Shown: positions 1-8,624, counted from the first letter of the stretch. The stretch is 64,000 nt of DNA from an uncultured Lachnospiraceae bacterium (GCA_900539175.1 UQAW01000008.1:1-64000); one strand, 5' to 3'. A program made the numbers and translations. The notes: generated by a model from the sequence alone, not told the origin.

Positions 1-85
1 CACTCTCGAAGAAAAATTCTACGCACTATTTAAAAGTTATTTCTGAACAATTCCTAAGTGACAAAAGAGATGGAGCGTAGGAGAG

Positions 86-2422
86 ATGAAGATAGGGAAA
101 AAAGGACTGATATTTTTAGCAGGAATTATAGGAATTGTATTGGCAACCATTCCGTTGTTGGGAGAAGACAATGGAGTGTTTTTAAAATGGTGGCTTATGC
201 TTCTGGTGCTGGGAGTGGGATTTCTGCCTCTGACCGGAAGGGTGTTCGGATGTTTTGAGGACAAGGGCTGGTTGTTTTCAAAGGCGATCGGAATCGCTGT
301 CAGTGGTTTTGCAGTGTGGGCGCTTTGCAGTGCTGGTATTTTAAAATTTACTGCAGGAACCAGTCTTGTGATAACGATTCTCTGTGTAATGATCTGTTGG
401 GGAAGCTGCATTTTTCTGACGGTGCGCAGAAAAGAGAAATTTTTGCAGAAGGAATGGAATCTGGAACTTGTTTTAGGAGAAGAATTTCTTTTTTTGGCTG
501 TGTTTTTCATATGGACTTATCTGGCAGGATTTCATCCGGAAGCACATGGTACTGAGAAATTTATGGACTATGGATTTATGGCAGCGATGATGCGTAGCGA
601 GACACTGCCTGCACCGGATATCTGGTATGCTTTGAAGGATACCAATTATTATTATGGTGGTCAGTATTATGCGGTGTATCTTACAAAAGTAAGCTTCAGT
701 GATGTGGCGGATACTTATAATCTGATGCGTACATTAGTGGCGGCTCTTCTTGGGGGAATGTCATTTTCAATTGTGTACCAGCTTGTGATGAGTGTAAAGG
801 CGATAGAGAAGAAGGTGGTTCAGAAAGTCTCTGCTGTTTTTGGAGGGATTCTGGCAGTTGGTGCTGTGGTATTTTCCGGAAATCTGCATTATCTTGTCTA
901 TGGTGTGATCGGCAAAGCGTTGGGGTGGGAGAAAGGGTTAGAATATTGGTTTCCCAATTCCACCCGCTATATTGGTTATAATCCTGAGACAAATGACAAG
1001 TGTATTCATGAATTCCCCAGTTATTCCTTTGTACTCGGAGATCTGCATGCACATGTAGTGAATACGATGTTTGTGATTGTAATGATTGGACTGATGACCG
1101 CATGGATTCTGAAAATCAGGAAGAATGCTGTAGAAGATATGAAGGTAAACTGGAAAAGATGGATTGCAGATCCCTATGTGATTCTGGGCGGATTTTTTAT
1201 CGGTTTGTTCCAATTCACAAATTACTGGGATTTTGTAATTTATTTTACGGTTCTTTCCATTTGCATCGTATATGTGAATCTGTACCGCAGGTATCCCGGA
1301 CGGCTGCAGACAAAGGAGGGCAATGAAAAACTGAAAGGGGATGTTTCCTATCCCAATGGACGGCTTTGGGTTATGCTTGCAGTAATTGTGCTGCAGATGG
1401 CGGAAGCGTTTGCAATTGGCACGATTGTTGCCCTGCCTTTTAATCTGAAGTTTGAAACCATGGTTTCAGGAATCGGAGTTGCACAGAACCATACGATGTT
1501 TTACCAGTGGATGATTCTCTGGGGTCTGCCTACAGTTCTGCTGCTTTTGTTCACGATTTTTCTGACAGTGGAATATCTGGGAAAAAGAGCAGGGAAGGAT
1601 ACTAAGGGAACAAAGCAGAAGCGCGGAGGAATCGTATCCGGTCTTTTTGGAGAAATAGACGTTCCGGATATGACAGTATTCATGATAGGCATGTGTGCGT
1701 TGGGGCTGGTTCTGATCCCGGAAGTGATTTATGTGAGGGATATTTATGAAAATGGATATGCCCGTTCTAATACGATGTTTAAACTGACGTATCAGGCATA
1801 TATTATGTTTGGAATTGTCATGAGTTATGTGATCGTACGTTTTCTGACCTGGAAGAAGTGGATGGCAAAAATTGCCGGCAGTTTAGGGTTGGTGCTGTTG
1901 TTGTCCACATTCGGCTACTTCGGAAATGCAGTTCATTCCTGGTTTGGTGACGTATGGGAGGTTTCTGAATACCGGTGTCTGGATGCAACTCGTTATATGG
2001 AAGCGGTATTTCCGGAAGATGTCTCTGCAATTCGCTGGCTGAATGAGAATGTGGAGGGAACACCGGTCGTTTTGGAAGCAAATGGAGACAGTTACAGTGA
2101 TTATGAACGTGTTTCTGCAATGACTGGTCTGCCAACTGTGCTGGGCTGGTATGTACATGAGTGGTTGTGGCGTGGGAATACGGATGATTTGAATCAGCGG
2201 GCGGCAGATATTCAGGCGATTTATACTTCACAGGACAGCGAAGAAGTGGCAAGGTTGTTGGAATTATACGATGTCAGCTATATTTTTATAGGAAAGTGTG
2301 AGCGTGAGAAGTTTCCAGAAATAAATGAGATGCTTCTTCAAAGTTTTGGTGAGATTGTTTTTGGGAACACCTCAGATGGTTTGAATTCGACTTATGTGAT
2401 AAAACTGAACCGTGCGCAATAA
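86..2422 (+). CDS. DUF2298 multi-pass membrane protein (putative GT-C-like glycosyltransferase)
   Basis: 778-residue integral membrane protein. Many hydrophobic segments are spread over the first ~620 residues, followed by a soluble C-terminal part of ~150 residues. It resembles the DUF2298 (Chlor_Arch_YYY) family, thought to be lipid-linked sugar glycosyltransferases of the GT-C fold; no substrate is known. Family-like patches are HPEAHGTEKFMDYGF near residue 150 in the first extracytoplasmic loop and EFPSYSFVLGDLHAH near 310. The start follows AGGAG (79-83) with short spacing, and an in-frame stop at 59-61 rules out an upstream start. A NodB-type deacetylase follows 47 bp downstream, so a cell-surface polysaccharide role is a reasonable inference. 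Family assignment is fairly sure; activity is not. Confidence 0.82.
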   Translation: MKIGKKGLIFLAGIIGIVLATIPLLGEDNGVFLKWWLMLLVLGVGFLPLTGRVFGCFEDKGWLFSKAIGIAVSGFAVWALCSAGILKFTAGTSLVITILCVMICWGSCIFLTVRRKEKFLQKEWNLELVLGEEFLFLAVFFIWTYLAGFHPEAHGTEKFMDYGFMAAMMRSETLPAPDIWYALKDTNYYYGGQYYAVYLTKVSFSDVADTYNLMRTLVAALLGGMSFSIVYQLVMSVKAIEKKVVQKVSAVFGGILAVGAVVFSGNLHYLVYGVIGKALGWEKGLEYWFPNSTRYIGYNPETNDKCIHEFPSYSFVLGDLHAHVVNTMFVIVMIGLMTAWILKIRKNAVEDMKVNWKRWIADPYVILGGFFIGLFQFTNYWDFVIYFTVLSICIVYVNLYRRYPGRLQTKEGNEKLKGDVSYPNGRLWVMLAVIVLQMAEAFAIGTIVALPFNLKFETMVSGIGVAQNHTMFYQWMILWGLPTVLLLLFTIFLTVEYLGKRAGKDTKGTKQKRGGIVSGLFGEIDVPDMTVFMIGMCALGLVLIPEVIYVRDIYENGYARSNTMFKLTYQAYIMFGIVMSYVIVRFLTWKKWMAKIAGSLGLVLLLSTFGYFGNAVHSWFGDVWEVSEYRCLDATRYMEAVFPEDVSAIRWLNENVEGTPVVLEANGDSYSDYERVSAMTGLPTVLGWYVHEWLWRGNTDDLNQRAADIQAIYTSQDSEEVARLLELYDVSYIFIGKCEREKFPEINEMLLQSFGEIVFGNTSDGLNSTYVIKLNRAQ

Positions 2423-2438
2423 AATTAGTAAAAAAGAA

Positions 2439-2455
2439 GTAACTGTAACAGTTAC
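2439..2455. repeat. 17-bp palindrome GTAACTGT-A-ACAGTTAC
   Basis: Perfect 8-bp inverted repeat around one base, 14 bp before the deacetylase start. Related ACTGTAAAC...GTTAC strings occur at 48441-48455 and 55285-55310. It could be an operator, a short hairpin, or a relic of a dispersed repeat. No T-tract follows, so it is unlikely to be a terminator. Confidence 0.5.
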
Positions 2456-2469
2456 CAAAGGATTTTAAT

Positions 2470-3147
2470 ATGTCACGACGGTTTTATCTGCTTTTTCTGG
2501 CAGAGTGTTTTGTTTTGACTGTGCTTATCGTGTTGAATGCACGGCCGAAGGAGACGAAGGAGGCCAGGGAGGTTTCGGCGGCAACGGCCAGAGAAAATCC
2601 ACGGGTGGCGCTGACCTTTGACGATGGTCCAAGTAAGTATACAACAAGTCTGCTTGACGGATTGCGGAAACGCGGTGTCCGTGCAACGTTTTTCCTTCAG
2701 GGACAGTGCATTGAGGGAAAGGAAGAGGTGATAAAGCAGATGCAGGAAGATGGTCATCTGATCGGAAATCACACATTTCATCATGTACAGCTTACAAAGT
2801 TATCGGATGAGCAGGCAAAACAGGAAGTGGTATCTACCAGTAATGCAATTTACGAAATAACAGGAATTTACACTTCCTATATCCGTCCGCCTTTCGGCGA
2901 ATGGAAAAAAGGGCTGGACTACAATGTGACTATGATACCGGTACTCTGGACCATTGATTCCAGAGACTGGTATACCCAAAATACGCCGGTCATTGTAAAT
3001 GAAGTTATGAAGCAGGTGGAGGACGGAGATATTATATTGATGCATGACTGCTATAAGACTTCGGTAGAATCTGCACTTCAGATCGTGGATCAGTTGAAGG
3101 AACAGGGCTATGAACTTGTGACGGTGGATGAGATGATTGCGGAATAA
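2470..3147 (+). CDS. NodB-domain polysaccharide (peptidoglycan) deacetylase
   Basis: 225-residue membrane-anchored or secreted deacetylase of carbohydrate esterase family 4. Residues 1-24 form a hydrophobic signal or anchor segment. All five NodB motifs are visible: TFDDGP (49-54, catalytic base and metal Asp), HTFHH (101-105, metal His pair), RPPFG (139-143), DSRDW (163-167) and LMHD (190-193). This family removes N-acetyl groups from GlcNAc or MurNAc in cell-wall glycans outside the membrane. It probably acts on peptidoglycan or on the glycan made with the DUF2298 neighbour, but the specific substrate is inference. rarA follows 18 bp downstream, so the genes may be co-transcribed. Confidence 0.88.
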   Translation: MSRRFYLLFLAECFVLTVLIVLNARPKETKEAREVSAATARENPRVALTFDDGPSKYTTSLLDGLRKRGVRATFFLQGQCIEGKEEVIKQMQEDGHLIGNHTFHHVQLTKLSDEQAKQEVVSTSNAIYEITGIYTSYIRPPFGEWKKGLDYNVTMIPVLWTIDSRDWYTQNTPVIVNEVMKQVEDGDIILMHDCYKTSVESALQIVDQLKEQGYELVTVDEMIAE

Positions 3148-3165
3148 GAGAGATGAGGAACAAAG

Positions 3166-4488
3166 ATGGATTTATTTGATTACATGTCTGAAAAGAAAAA
3201 AGAAAGCGAAGCTCCTCTGGCATCCAGAATGCGTCCTGTGACGCTGGAGGAGGTTGTAGGTCAGGAACACATTATCGGAAGAGACAAACTGCTTTATCGT
3301 GCGATAAAAGCGGATAAACTCAGTTCCATCATTTTTTATGGTCCTCCTGGAACAGGGAAGACGACGCTGGCGAAAGTAATCGCCAATACTACCAGTGCCG
3401 AATTCACGCAGCTCAATGCCACCACTGCCGGTAAAAAAGATATGGAGGAAGTGATTCACGGAGCAAAAGAACGATTAGGAATGTACGGAAAGAAAACCAT
3501 TCTGTTTGTGGACGAGATTCACCGTTTTAATAAAGGCCAGCAGGACTACCTTCTACCTTTTGTGGAAGACGGGACCATCATTCTGATCGGAGCTACTACG
3601 GAAAACCCATATTTTGAAGTGAACAGCGCTCTGATTTCCCGCTCCATTATTTTTGAACTGAAATCTCTGGAAAAAGAAGATATCAAAAAACTTCTGGAAC
3701 GTGCGGTGACCGATAAAAATAAGGGACTTGGCAGTTTTGATATCGTTCTGGACGAAGAAGCAAAAGAATTCCTTGCCGATATTTCCGGAGGCGATGCCCG
3801 TGCAGCTCTGAATGCCATAGAACTTGGCGTTCTCACAACAAACCCCGGTATGGACGGCAAGATTCATATTGATCTTGCCACTGCCTCGGAATGTATCCAG
3901 AAAAGGGTGGTACGCTACGATAAGACCGGAGATCAACATTACGACACAATCTCTGCCTTTATCAAAAGCATGCGAGGTTCTGATCCCGATGCCGCTGTAT
4001 ACTATCTTGCCAAAATGCTCTACGCCGGTGAAGATATCAAATTCATCGCCCGCCGGATCATGATCTGTGCCTCCGAAGACGTTGGAAATGCCGATCCTCA
4101 GGCTCTGAACGTAGCCGTCAGTGCATCCCTCGCCGTAGAACGAGTTGGAATGCCCGAGGCCGCTATCATCCTCTCTCAGGCCGTAACCTACGTAGCCTGT
4201 GCACCGAAAAGCAACGCTGCCTGCAATGCCGTCTTTCAGGCTATGGATTCCGTAAAAATTAAAAAAACAACCGTACCGCCCCATCTTCAGGATTCACACT
4301 ACAAAGGATCATCCAAGTTAGGCCGCGGAATCGGCTACAAATACGCACATGATTATCCCAACCACTACGTGCGTCAACAATATCTTCCCTCCGAAATAGA
4401 AGGAACCACCTTCTACACCCCCACAGAAATGGGCTACGAACAAAAAATAAAAACACACCTGTCAATGCTCAGAAAACAAGATCAATAA
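3166..4488 (+). CDS. rarA: Replication-associated recombination protein RarA (MgsA-type AAA+ ATPase)
   Basis: 440-residue AAA+ ATPase related to clamp loaders and RuvB. It acts at stalled replication forks. Walker A GPPGTGKT is at 59-66, Walker B ILFVDEIH at 112-119, the sensor-1 patch GATTENP follows, and the C-terminal oligomerisation domain carries YKYAHDYP. Length matches the family. The start follows GATGAGGAAC. Base composition drifts along the gene: the 5' third has coding-strand G at or above C like its neighbours, while the last ~600 bp is C-rich with many GCC, CTC and ATC codons. That may reflect past recombination or inversion. A strong hairpin terminator follows the stop. Confidence 0.95.
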   Translation: MDLFDYMSEKKKESEAPLASRMRPVTLEEVVGQEHIIGRDKLLYRAIKADKLSSIIFYGPPGTGKTTLAKVIANTTSAEFTQLNATTAGKKDMEEVIHGAKERLGMYGKKTILFVDEIHRFNKGQQDYLLPFVEDGTIILIGATTENPYFEVNSALISRSIIFELKSLEKEDIKKLLERAVTDKNKGLGSFDIVLDEEAKEFLADISGGDARAALNAIELGVLTTNPGMDGKIHIDLATASECIQKRVVRYDKTGDQHYDTISAFIKSMRGSDPDAAVYYLAKMLYAGEDIKFIARRIMICASEDVGNADPQALNVAVSASLAVERVGMPEAAIILSQAVTYVACAPKSNAACNAVFQAMDSVKIKKTTVPPHLQDSHYKGSSKLGRGIGYKYAHDYPNHYVRQQYLPSEIEGTTFYTPTEMGYEQKIKTHLSMLRKQDQ

Positions 4489-4528
4489 ACAAAAACAGAA
4501 CCTGTTTAAAACCAAATAATCAACACAT

Positions 4529-4593
4529 AAAAAGCCAGATATATCCTCAGGTTTTGCAATCAATGAAAACCGAAGCTATATCTGGCTTTTTTG
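4529..4593 (+). terminator. Intrinsic terminator of rarA
   Basis: Inverted repeat AGCCAGATATA (4533-4543) / TATATCTGGCT (4577-4587), with an inner GGTTTT/AAAACC pairing and a T6 tract at 4587-4592. Confidence 0.88.
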
Positions 4594-4693
4594 TCTTTCT
4601 AATGTTTTACCCCCTGTTCTCAAAAGCACACTCTTAATAAATATAAATGATATTTTATTTGAGAATGTTATAAAGCAGAACAGCAGAAATCAG

Positions 4694-4879
4694 AAAAAGA
4701 GGCGGGCGGGAAAAATGCGGTGAGATTTGCGATGACTTCGGAGTGCGCCCGAAGATCCACTTGCTGTGAATACTTAGTGAAGAGCCCATTGGCGATGAAC
4801 TTAGTATGAACGCAAGTTAGCTGAGGGGAAACGCAGAAGCAAGCAAATCTCACCGCATTTTTCCCGCCCGTCTCTTTTT
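4694..4879. repeat. Giant hairpin element A between convergent genes
   Basis: Arms at 4694-4730 and 4843-4879 (37 bp) match as inverted repeats with a single mismatch. The ~112-nt centre is not palindromic overall but contains a CTTCGG/CCGAAG hairpin and a CTTGC...GCAAG pairing, so it may fold as a branched structure. It lies between convergently transcribed rarA and the DUF4364 gene. No reading frame is supported here. Apart from this and the rarA terminator I see nothing in 4594-4907. Probably a mobile or structured 3'-end element; function unknown. Confidence 0.75.
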
Positions 4880-4907
4880 CGTCCGTCTCCCTCTTTTTCG
4901 TCCGTCT

Positions 4908-5426
4908 TCACTTCAAAAGCACCTGCATAAGATAAGCATAAATTTCCTGACTTTTTTCCGGCCATTGATTGCAGATTGCCTTAGCTGCTGCTTCCGTAGG
5001 AACCGTTAAGGCCAGTTCGATCAGTTTACCTTTCCGTTCTTTCACCTGACACCGGACTTCATATTCCTGTGAAGTGGTCTTATAGTAATCTGCCTGTGTG
5101 GCAGCTTCATTACGCAGTTCATAAGCATGGAGTTTCAGATACTCATCAATTTCCCGGCAGATATCTTCAGAAATTTCCTTTCCAAAAAAGTCTAGCGTGC
5201 TCATGCCTTCCTTTGTCATATGATAATAAGTTGTGTTCCGGACAGTCTCAGTTGTCACCAGATGAGAATCGATCATTTCGCTGATTGCCTGTTGGAGATG
5301 AAAGTAATTCGTATATCCGGCATTCAGGATAAATTCGGAAATCTGGGAGTTGGCAAGAGGAAAAGATACCTTGTCCAACATATAAAGAATGATTAGCTTG
5401 TAGAGGGTTAAGGATGATTCTAACAT
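4908..5426 (-). CDS. DUF4364 family winged-helix-like protein
   Basis: 172-residue soluble protein of the DUF4364 family found across Clostridia. The N-terminal ~80 residues (LTLYKLIILYMLDKV...LANSQISEFIL...TTYYHMTKEGMSTLDFF) read as a winged-helix DNA-binding fold like PadR/MarR-type regulators; the C-terminal half is of unknown role. The start follows a good AAAGGAG site on the minus strand. The radical SAM gene upstream on the same strand is 115 bp away. Target genes are unknown. Family call is good; regulatory function is inference from the fold. Confidence 0.8.
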   Translation of the reverse strand: MLESSLTLYKLIILYMLDKVSFPLANSQISEFILNAGYTNYFHLQQAISEMIDSHLVTTETVRNTTYYHMTKEGMSTLDFFGKEISEDICREIDEYLKLHAYELRNEAATQADYYKTTSQEYEVRCQVKERKGKLIELALTVPTEAAAKAICNQWPEKSQEIYAYLMQVLLK

Positions 5427-5541
5427 GTAACACTCCTTTTATATGATATTTTGCATGGCGATTGTGGAACTCTAAACCAACTCCGGAAGAGTTTCGCGAT
5501 CGCCTGGATATTTTGTAATTGAAGGGGCAGCGGTTTTAAAG

Positions 5542-6477
5542 TTATTCTGTGTATAAGTCTCCCTGGCGGATGCCGCGAACGCTCATCTGATGATGAAGGT
5601 CGTTGAGGACACTGCGTTTCGCACTGCTCCAGAGAGGTGCCAGCAGCAAATCTCTTGGACCGTCACCCGTGAGGCGATGTATGACGATATCGGGACGCAG
5701 ATGCCGGATGCATGTTATGACGAGATCCAGATACTCTTCTTTTGACATGACCTGGAACTGTTTTTTGAGATAGTCCTCTGCCAGGTCAGTTCCTTTTAGT
5801 ACATGGAGCAATTGTAATTTTATGCCTGAAACAGGAAGGGTATTCATATATGTGACGGATTCCAGAATTTTTTTTGGAGTTTCTCCGGGAAGCCCCAGAA
5901 TCAGGTGTACGATCGTATCTATTCCGCGTGTATGAAGATTCGAAACTGCCTCCAGAAAACAAGGTAATTCATAGCCCCTGCGGATATATCTGGCAGTATC
6001 TTCGTGAATCGTCTGAAGCCCAAGTTCTACCCATACGGGCTTTTGATGGTTCAGTTCCGTAAGCAGTTCCAATACATCTTCACCCAGACAATCCGGTCTT
6101 GTTCCAATGGAAAGCCCCATAATCTGAGGGTGGGAAATTGCCTCGGTAAAAATTCGCCGCAGATACGGAAGCGGTGCATAGGTGTTTGTATATGCCTGAA
6201 AATAGGCAATAAAATGTTCCACTGGACGTTTGCTTTGAATTGTGCGAATCTGCTCTTCAATCTGTTGGGTAATTGTGAAACTTCGGTCACCGGCAAAATC
6301 ACCGGAACCGCCGGTGCTGCAGAAGATGCATCCACGATGTCCAAGAGTGCCATCACGGTTTGGGCAGGTCATGCCGCCGTCTAACGTAACTTTATAAATT
6401 TTTTCATGAAACTGTTGACGCAAATAAGCGTTCAGTGAATAGTAAGGCTTTCCAAGCCAGTCTGTCTTTGTTCTCAT
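5542..6477 (-). CDS. TIGR01212-type radical SAM protein (YtqA/YhcC-like)
   Basis: 311-residue radical S-adenosylmethionine enzyme. Cluster-binding cysteines lie in CPNRDG...GCIFC, an unusual C-x11-C-x2-C spacing typical of this Elp3-like subfamily (YhcC in E. coli, YtqA in Bacillus). Its substrate is not established; RNA modification has been proposed for relatives. Reading from further upstream (6528) would add 17 residues that overlap a perfect promoter, so I choose ATG at 6477, which gives MRTKTDWLGKPYY, the usual family N-terminus. The -10 box ends only 6 nt before this ATG, leaving no room for a ribosome site, so the mRNA looks leaderless. The divergent DUF1836 gene shares the intergenic region. 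Confidence 0.88.
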   Translation of the reverse strand: MRTKTDWLGKPYYSLNAYLRQQFHEKIYKVTLDGGMTCPNRDGTLGHRGCIFCSTGGSGDFAGDRSFTITQQIEEQIRTIQSKRPVEHFIAYFQAYTNTYAPLPYLRRIFTEAISHPQIMGLSIGTRPDCLGEDVLELLTELNHQKPVWVELGLQTIHEDTARYIRRGYELPCFLEAVSNLHTRGIDTIVHLILGLPGETPKKILESVTYMNTLPVSGIKLQLLHVLKGTDLAEDYLKKQFQVMSKEEYLDLVITCIRHLRPDIVIHRLTGDGPRDLLLAPLWSSAKRSVLNDLHHQMSVRGIRQGDLYTE

Positions 6478-6483
6478 GCATTG

Positions 6484-6512
6484 ATTATAGCATAAAAAAA
6501 ACACAGCGTCAA
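6484..6512 (-). promoter_or_regulatory. Sigma-A promoter of the radical SAM gene, abutting its start codon
   Basis: On the minus strand TTGACG (6512-6507), a 17-nt spacer, then TATAAT (6489-6484). The expected +1 falls on or within a base of the ATG at 6477. Confidence 0.8.
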
Positions 6513-6535
6513 AACAGGAAAAATTCAAAAAAATC

Positions 6536-6564
6536 TTTACATCTAGTAATGAAAACTATATACT
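6536..6564 (+). promoter_or_regulatory. Sigma-A promoter for the DUF1836 gene
   Basis: TTTACA (6536-6541), 17-nt spacer, TATACT (6559-6564); about 42 nt of leader precedes the ATG at 6613. Confidence 0.75.
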
Positions 6565-6612
6565 TAAGGTGTGATTATCTTATGTATTGGATACGGCAAG
6601 AGAGGTAAAGTG

Positions 6613-7215
6613 ATGACAATTGACACGAAAGACATGTTGAATAGCATATTGGAAAGTATCTCCCGGATTGATTATATTAAGCCGGAGGAGGTGCCCAATA
6701 TTGATTTGTATATGGACCAGGTGACGACATTCATGGATGCCCAGTTATGTCATTCCAAAAGATATTCGGATGACAAGATTCTGACAAAGACAATGATCAA
6801 TAATTATGCCAAGAATGATCTGCTTCCGCCGCCTGTGAAGAAGAAGTATTCACAGGAACATATGCTTCTGCTGATTTTTATTTACTATTTTAAAAATATT
6901 CTGTCTATCACAGATATTCAGGCGCTGCTGAAGCCCATTACGGATAAGTATTTTAATTCGGACGGGGATTTTACGCTGACTAATATTTATAAAGAAGTCT
7001 TTGGTTTGGAGAAAGAGCATATTGAGGCGATGAAAAAAGATGTTGCCAGAAAGTATCATCGTTCCAAGGAAACATTTCAGGAGGTATCGGAAGAAGACAG
7101 GGAATTTCTTCAGCTTTTTTCCTTTATCTGTATGCTGAGTTTTGATGTATATGTGAAAAAGCAGATGATAGAAAAGATGATTGATGAACTGGGAGAGAAG
7201 GGGAAAGAAAAATAA
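6613..7215 (+). CDS. DUF1836 domain-containing putative transcriptional regulator
   Basis: 200-residue protein of the DUF1836 family, common in Firmicutes. The central part (residues ~50-115: SDDKILTKTMINNYAKNDLL, then KKYSQEHMLLLIFIYYFK) resembles the MerR-like winged helix typical of the family. I chose ATG 6613 because AGAGAGG precedes it; a GTG at 6571 would place the start at the promoter's expected +1. It is monocistronic, with its own promoter and a strong terminator. The target is unknown. Confidence 0.8.
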   Translation: MTIDTKDMLNSILESISRIDYIKPEEVPNIDLYMDQVTTFMDAQLCHSKRYSDDKILTKTMINNYAKNDLLPPPVKKKYSQEHMLLLIFIYYFKNILSITDIQALLKPITDKYFNSDGDFTLTNIYKEVFGLEKEHIEAMKKDVARKYHRSKETFQEVSEEDREFLQLFSFICMLSFDVYVKKQMIEKMIDELGEKGKEK

Positions 7216-7225
7216 GATGAAAATG

Positions 7226-7269
7226 AAAAAGAGAACAAAGGATGCCGGACACCAGATGTTCTCTTTTTT
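7226..7269 (+). terminator. Terminator of the DUF1836 gene
   Basis: AAAAAGAGAACA (7226-7237) pairs with TGTTCTCTTTTT (7257-7268) and ends in a T tract. The A and T tracts allow use in both directions, which also suits the convergent yerC-like gene. Confidence 0.85.
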
Positions 7270-7328
7270 GTTTCGTGCATGTTTGAAAATTCCCTCTTGC
7301 GGGCTGTACGTTTACAGCTATAAAATCA

Positions 7329-7619
7329 TTATTCTTTTGGCATACGGTTAAATACCATTTCATAGCCGTCATTTCCATAAGTCAGGGAGCGGTTTACACG
7401 GCTGATTGTCGCAGTGGATGCTCCGGTTTTTTCGGAAATTTCAAGATAGGTTTTCTTTTCTCTCAGCATTTTAGCAACTTCAAAACGTTGAGAAAGGGAC
7501 AGTAATTCATTGATTGTACAAACATCTTCGAAAAAGATATAACATTCTTCCTTGTTTTTTAAGCTTAAAATCGCTTCGAAAAGCTGATCTACCGCTTCCG
7601 TATGGATGGATTTACTCAT
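7329..7619 (-). CDS. YerC/YecD family TrpR-related protein
   Basis: 96-residue helix-turn-helix protein of the YerC/YecD (TrpR-like) family. The HTH lies in the middle and C-terminal half: EVAKMLREKKTYLEISEKTG followed by ASTATISRVNRSL, where the recognition-helix motif is typical of this family. Length is normal for the family. Members are presumed transcriptional repressors, with ligand unknown in Clostridia. Its own promoter lies at 7653-7681 on the minus strand. An imperfect hairpin GCTGTaaacgtACAGC near 7305-7320 lies just after the stop. Confidence 0.85.
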   Translation of the reverse strand: MSKSIHTEAVDQLFEAILSLKNKEECYIFFEDVCTINELLSLSQRFEVAKMLREKKTYLEISEKTGASTATISRVNRSLTYGNDGYEMVFNRMPKE

Positions 7620-7652
7620 CTGGTAGATACCCCCTGTGATTTATTGTCTTAT

Positions 7653-7681
7653 ATTTTAGCACAGTAAAACTTTACATTCAA
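7653..7681 (-). promoter_or_regulatory. Promoter of the yerC-like gene
   Basis: Minus-strand TTGAAT (7681-7676), 17-nt spacer, TAAAAT (7658-7653). Confidence 0.7.
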
Positions 7682-7955
7682 GAATTGTTTTGCAGATTTT
7701 TTTGCCGGACTTTTTGGTGTTTCAGTGTGTATGGATTTGACTCTCTTACAGAGCTGTTATGATAGCTTTGCTTATGCAGGAATAAGAAAGGGGGATTTTG
7801 AGTTTTTTCTGTTTTTATGAATAGACTTTGGCATTATTGTAACACTTTTATGTATGGTGACATCTGTGTAAGCAGACATGTCCGTTTACTGTAAAAGCAC
7901 ATTCTATATGAATGGAAGCGGTGAGAAACTATGATATATATTCAGGAGGAACGTG
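7682..7955 (+). promoter_or_regulatory. Leader region of the KDPG aldolase operon
   Basis: No gene here. A possible promoter is TTTGAC (7737-7742) with a TATGAT box about 16 nt later, which would give a leader of roughly 190 nt. Closer -10-like boxes also exist near 7910, so the start site is uncertain. A fragment AAGCAGACATGTCCGTTTAC near 7872-7891 belongs to the dispersed repeat best seen at 43234-43335. No known riboswitch was recognised. Confidence 0.4.
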
Positions 7956-8594
7956 ATGAGTGAAATTTTGGAAAAGTTTTCAACGTTTGGTGTTGTACCA
8001 GTTGTCGTTTTGAATGATGAAAAAGATGCCAAACCGTTAGCAAAAGCCTTGTGTGAGGGCGGGCTTCCGTGTGCGGAGGTTACGTTCCGAACTGCTGCTG
8101 CCGAGGAATCCATCCGCATTATGAGCGAAGAGTATCCTGAAATGTTGGTGGGTGCAGGTACGGTATTGACAATCGGTCAGGTTGAACGTGCAGTGGCAGC
8201 AGGTGCAAAATTTATTGTAAGTCCAGGATTTGACCCGGAGATTGTAGATTATTGTCTGGACAAAGAGATTCTGGTGCTGCCAGGCTGTGCAACGCCTTCT
8301 GAGGTGACACAGGGGGTGAAGCGTGGCCTGAAAGTTCTGAAATTCTTTCCGGCAGAGCAATTTGGCGGAGTTGCCGCGATAAAAGCGATGGCGGCAGCAT
8401 ATACGGGAATCAGGTTTATGCCGACAGGAGGTATTAACCAGAAGAACGTAAAAGACTATTTGAGTTGTGATATGATTTTTGCCTGCGGCGGAAGCTGGAT
8501 GGTGAAAGAGGATATGATTGCAGCAGGGACATTTGATAAGATTACTGCGATGACCAGGGAAGCAGTAACATTGGTAAAAGAAATCAGACCATGA
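7956..8594 (+). CDS. eda: 2-dehydro-3-deoxyphosphogluconate aldolase (KDPG/KHG aldolase)
   Basis: 212-residue class I aldolase that cleaves 2-keto-3-deoxy-6-phosphogluconate to pyruvate and glyceraldehyde-3-phosphate. The fold is a TIM barrel with the catalytic Glu in AEVTFRT, the pyruvate-binding GAGTVL segment, the Schiff-base Lys in LKFFPAEQFGG and the phosphate loop MPTGGI. AGGAGG six bases before ATG 7956 fixes the start; a GTG three bases earlier is less well spaced. The KDG kinase gene follows 30 bp later, so the pair forms the end of hexuronate/KDG catabolism. No uronate isomerase or dehydratase genes are in the window. Confidence 0.93.
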   Translation: MSEILEKFSTFGVVPVVVLNDEKDAKPLAKALCEGGLPCAEVTFRTAAAEESIRIMSEEYPEMLVGAGTVLTIGQVERAVAAGAKFIVSPGFDPEIVDYCLDKEILVLPGCATPSEVTQGVKRGLKVLKFFPAEQFGGVAAIKAMAAAYTGIRFMPTGGINQKNVKDYLSCDMIFACGGSWMVKEDMIAAGTFDKITAMTREAVTLVKEIRP

Positions 8595-8624
8595 GAGTGT
8601 AAAGGATAAAGGAGATTTAAGATT

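Noticed and set aside
3553..4284. 243-codon open frame on the minus strand opposite rarA
   Set aside because: Antisense shadow of a clearly conserved AAA+ gene; low-complexity, no ribosome site, no family resemblance.
7780..7824. Short leader peptide before eda (TTG start after AAGGGGG)
   Set aside because: Only about eight codons, non-ATG start and no attenuator structure recognised.
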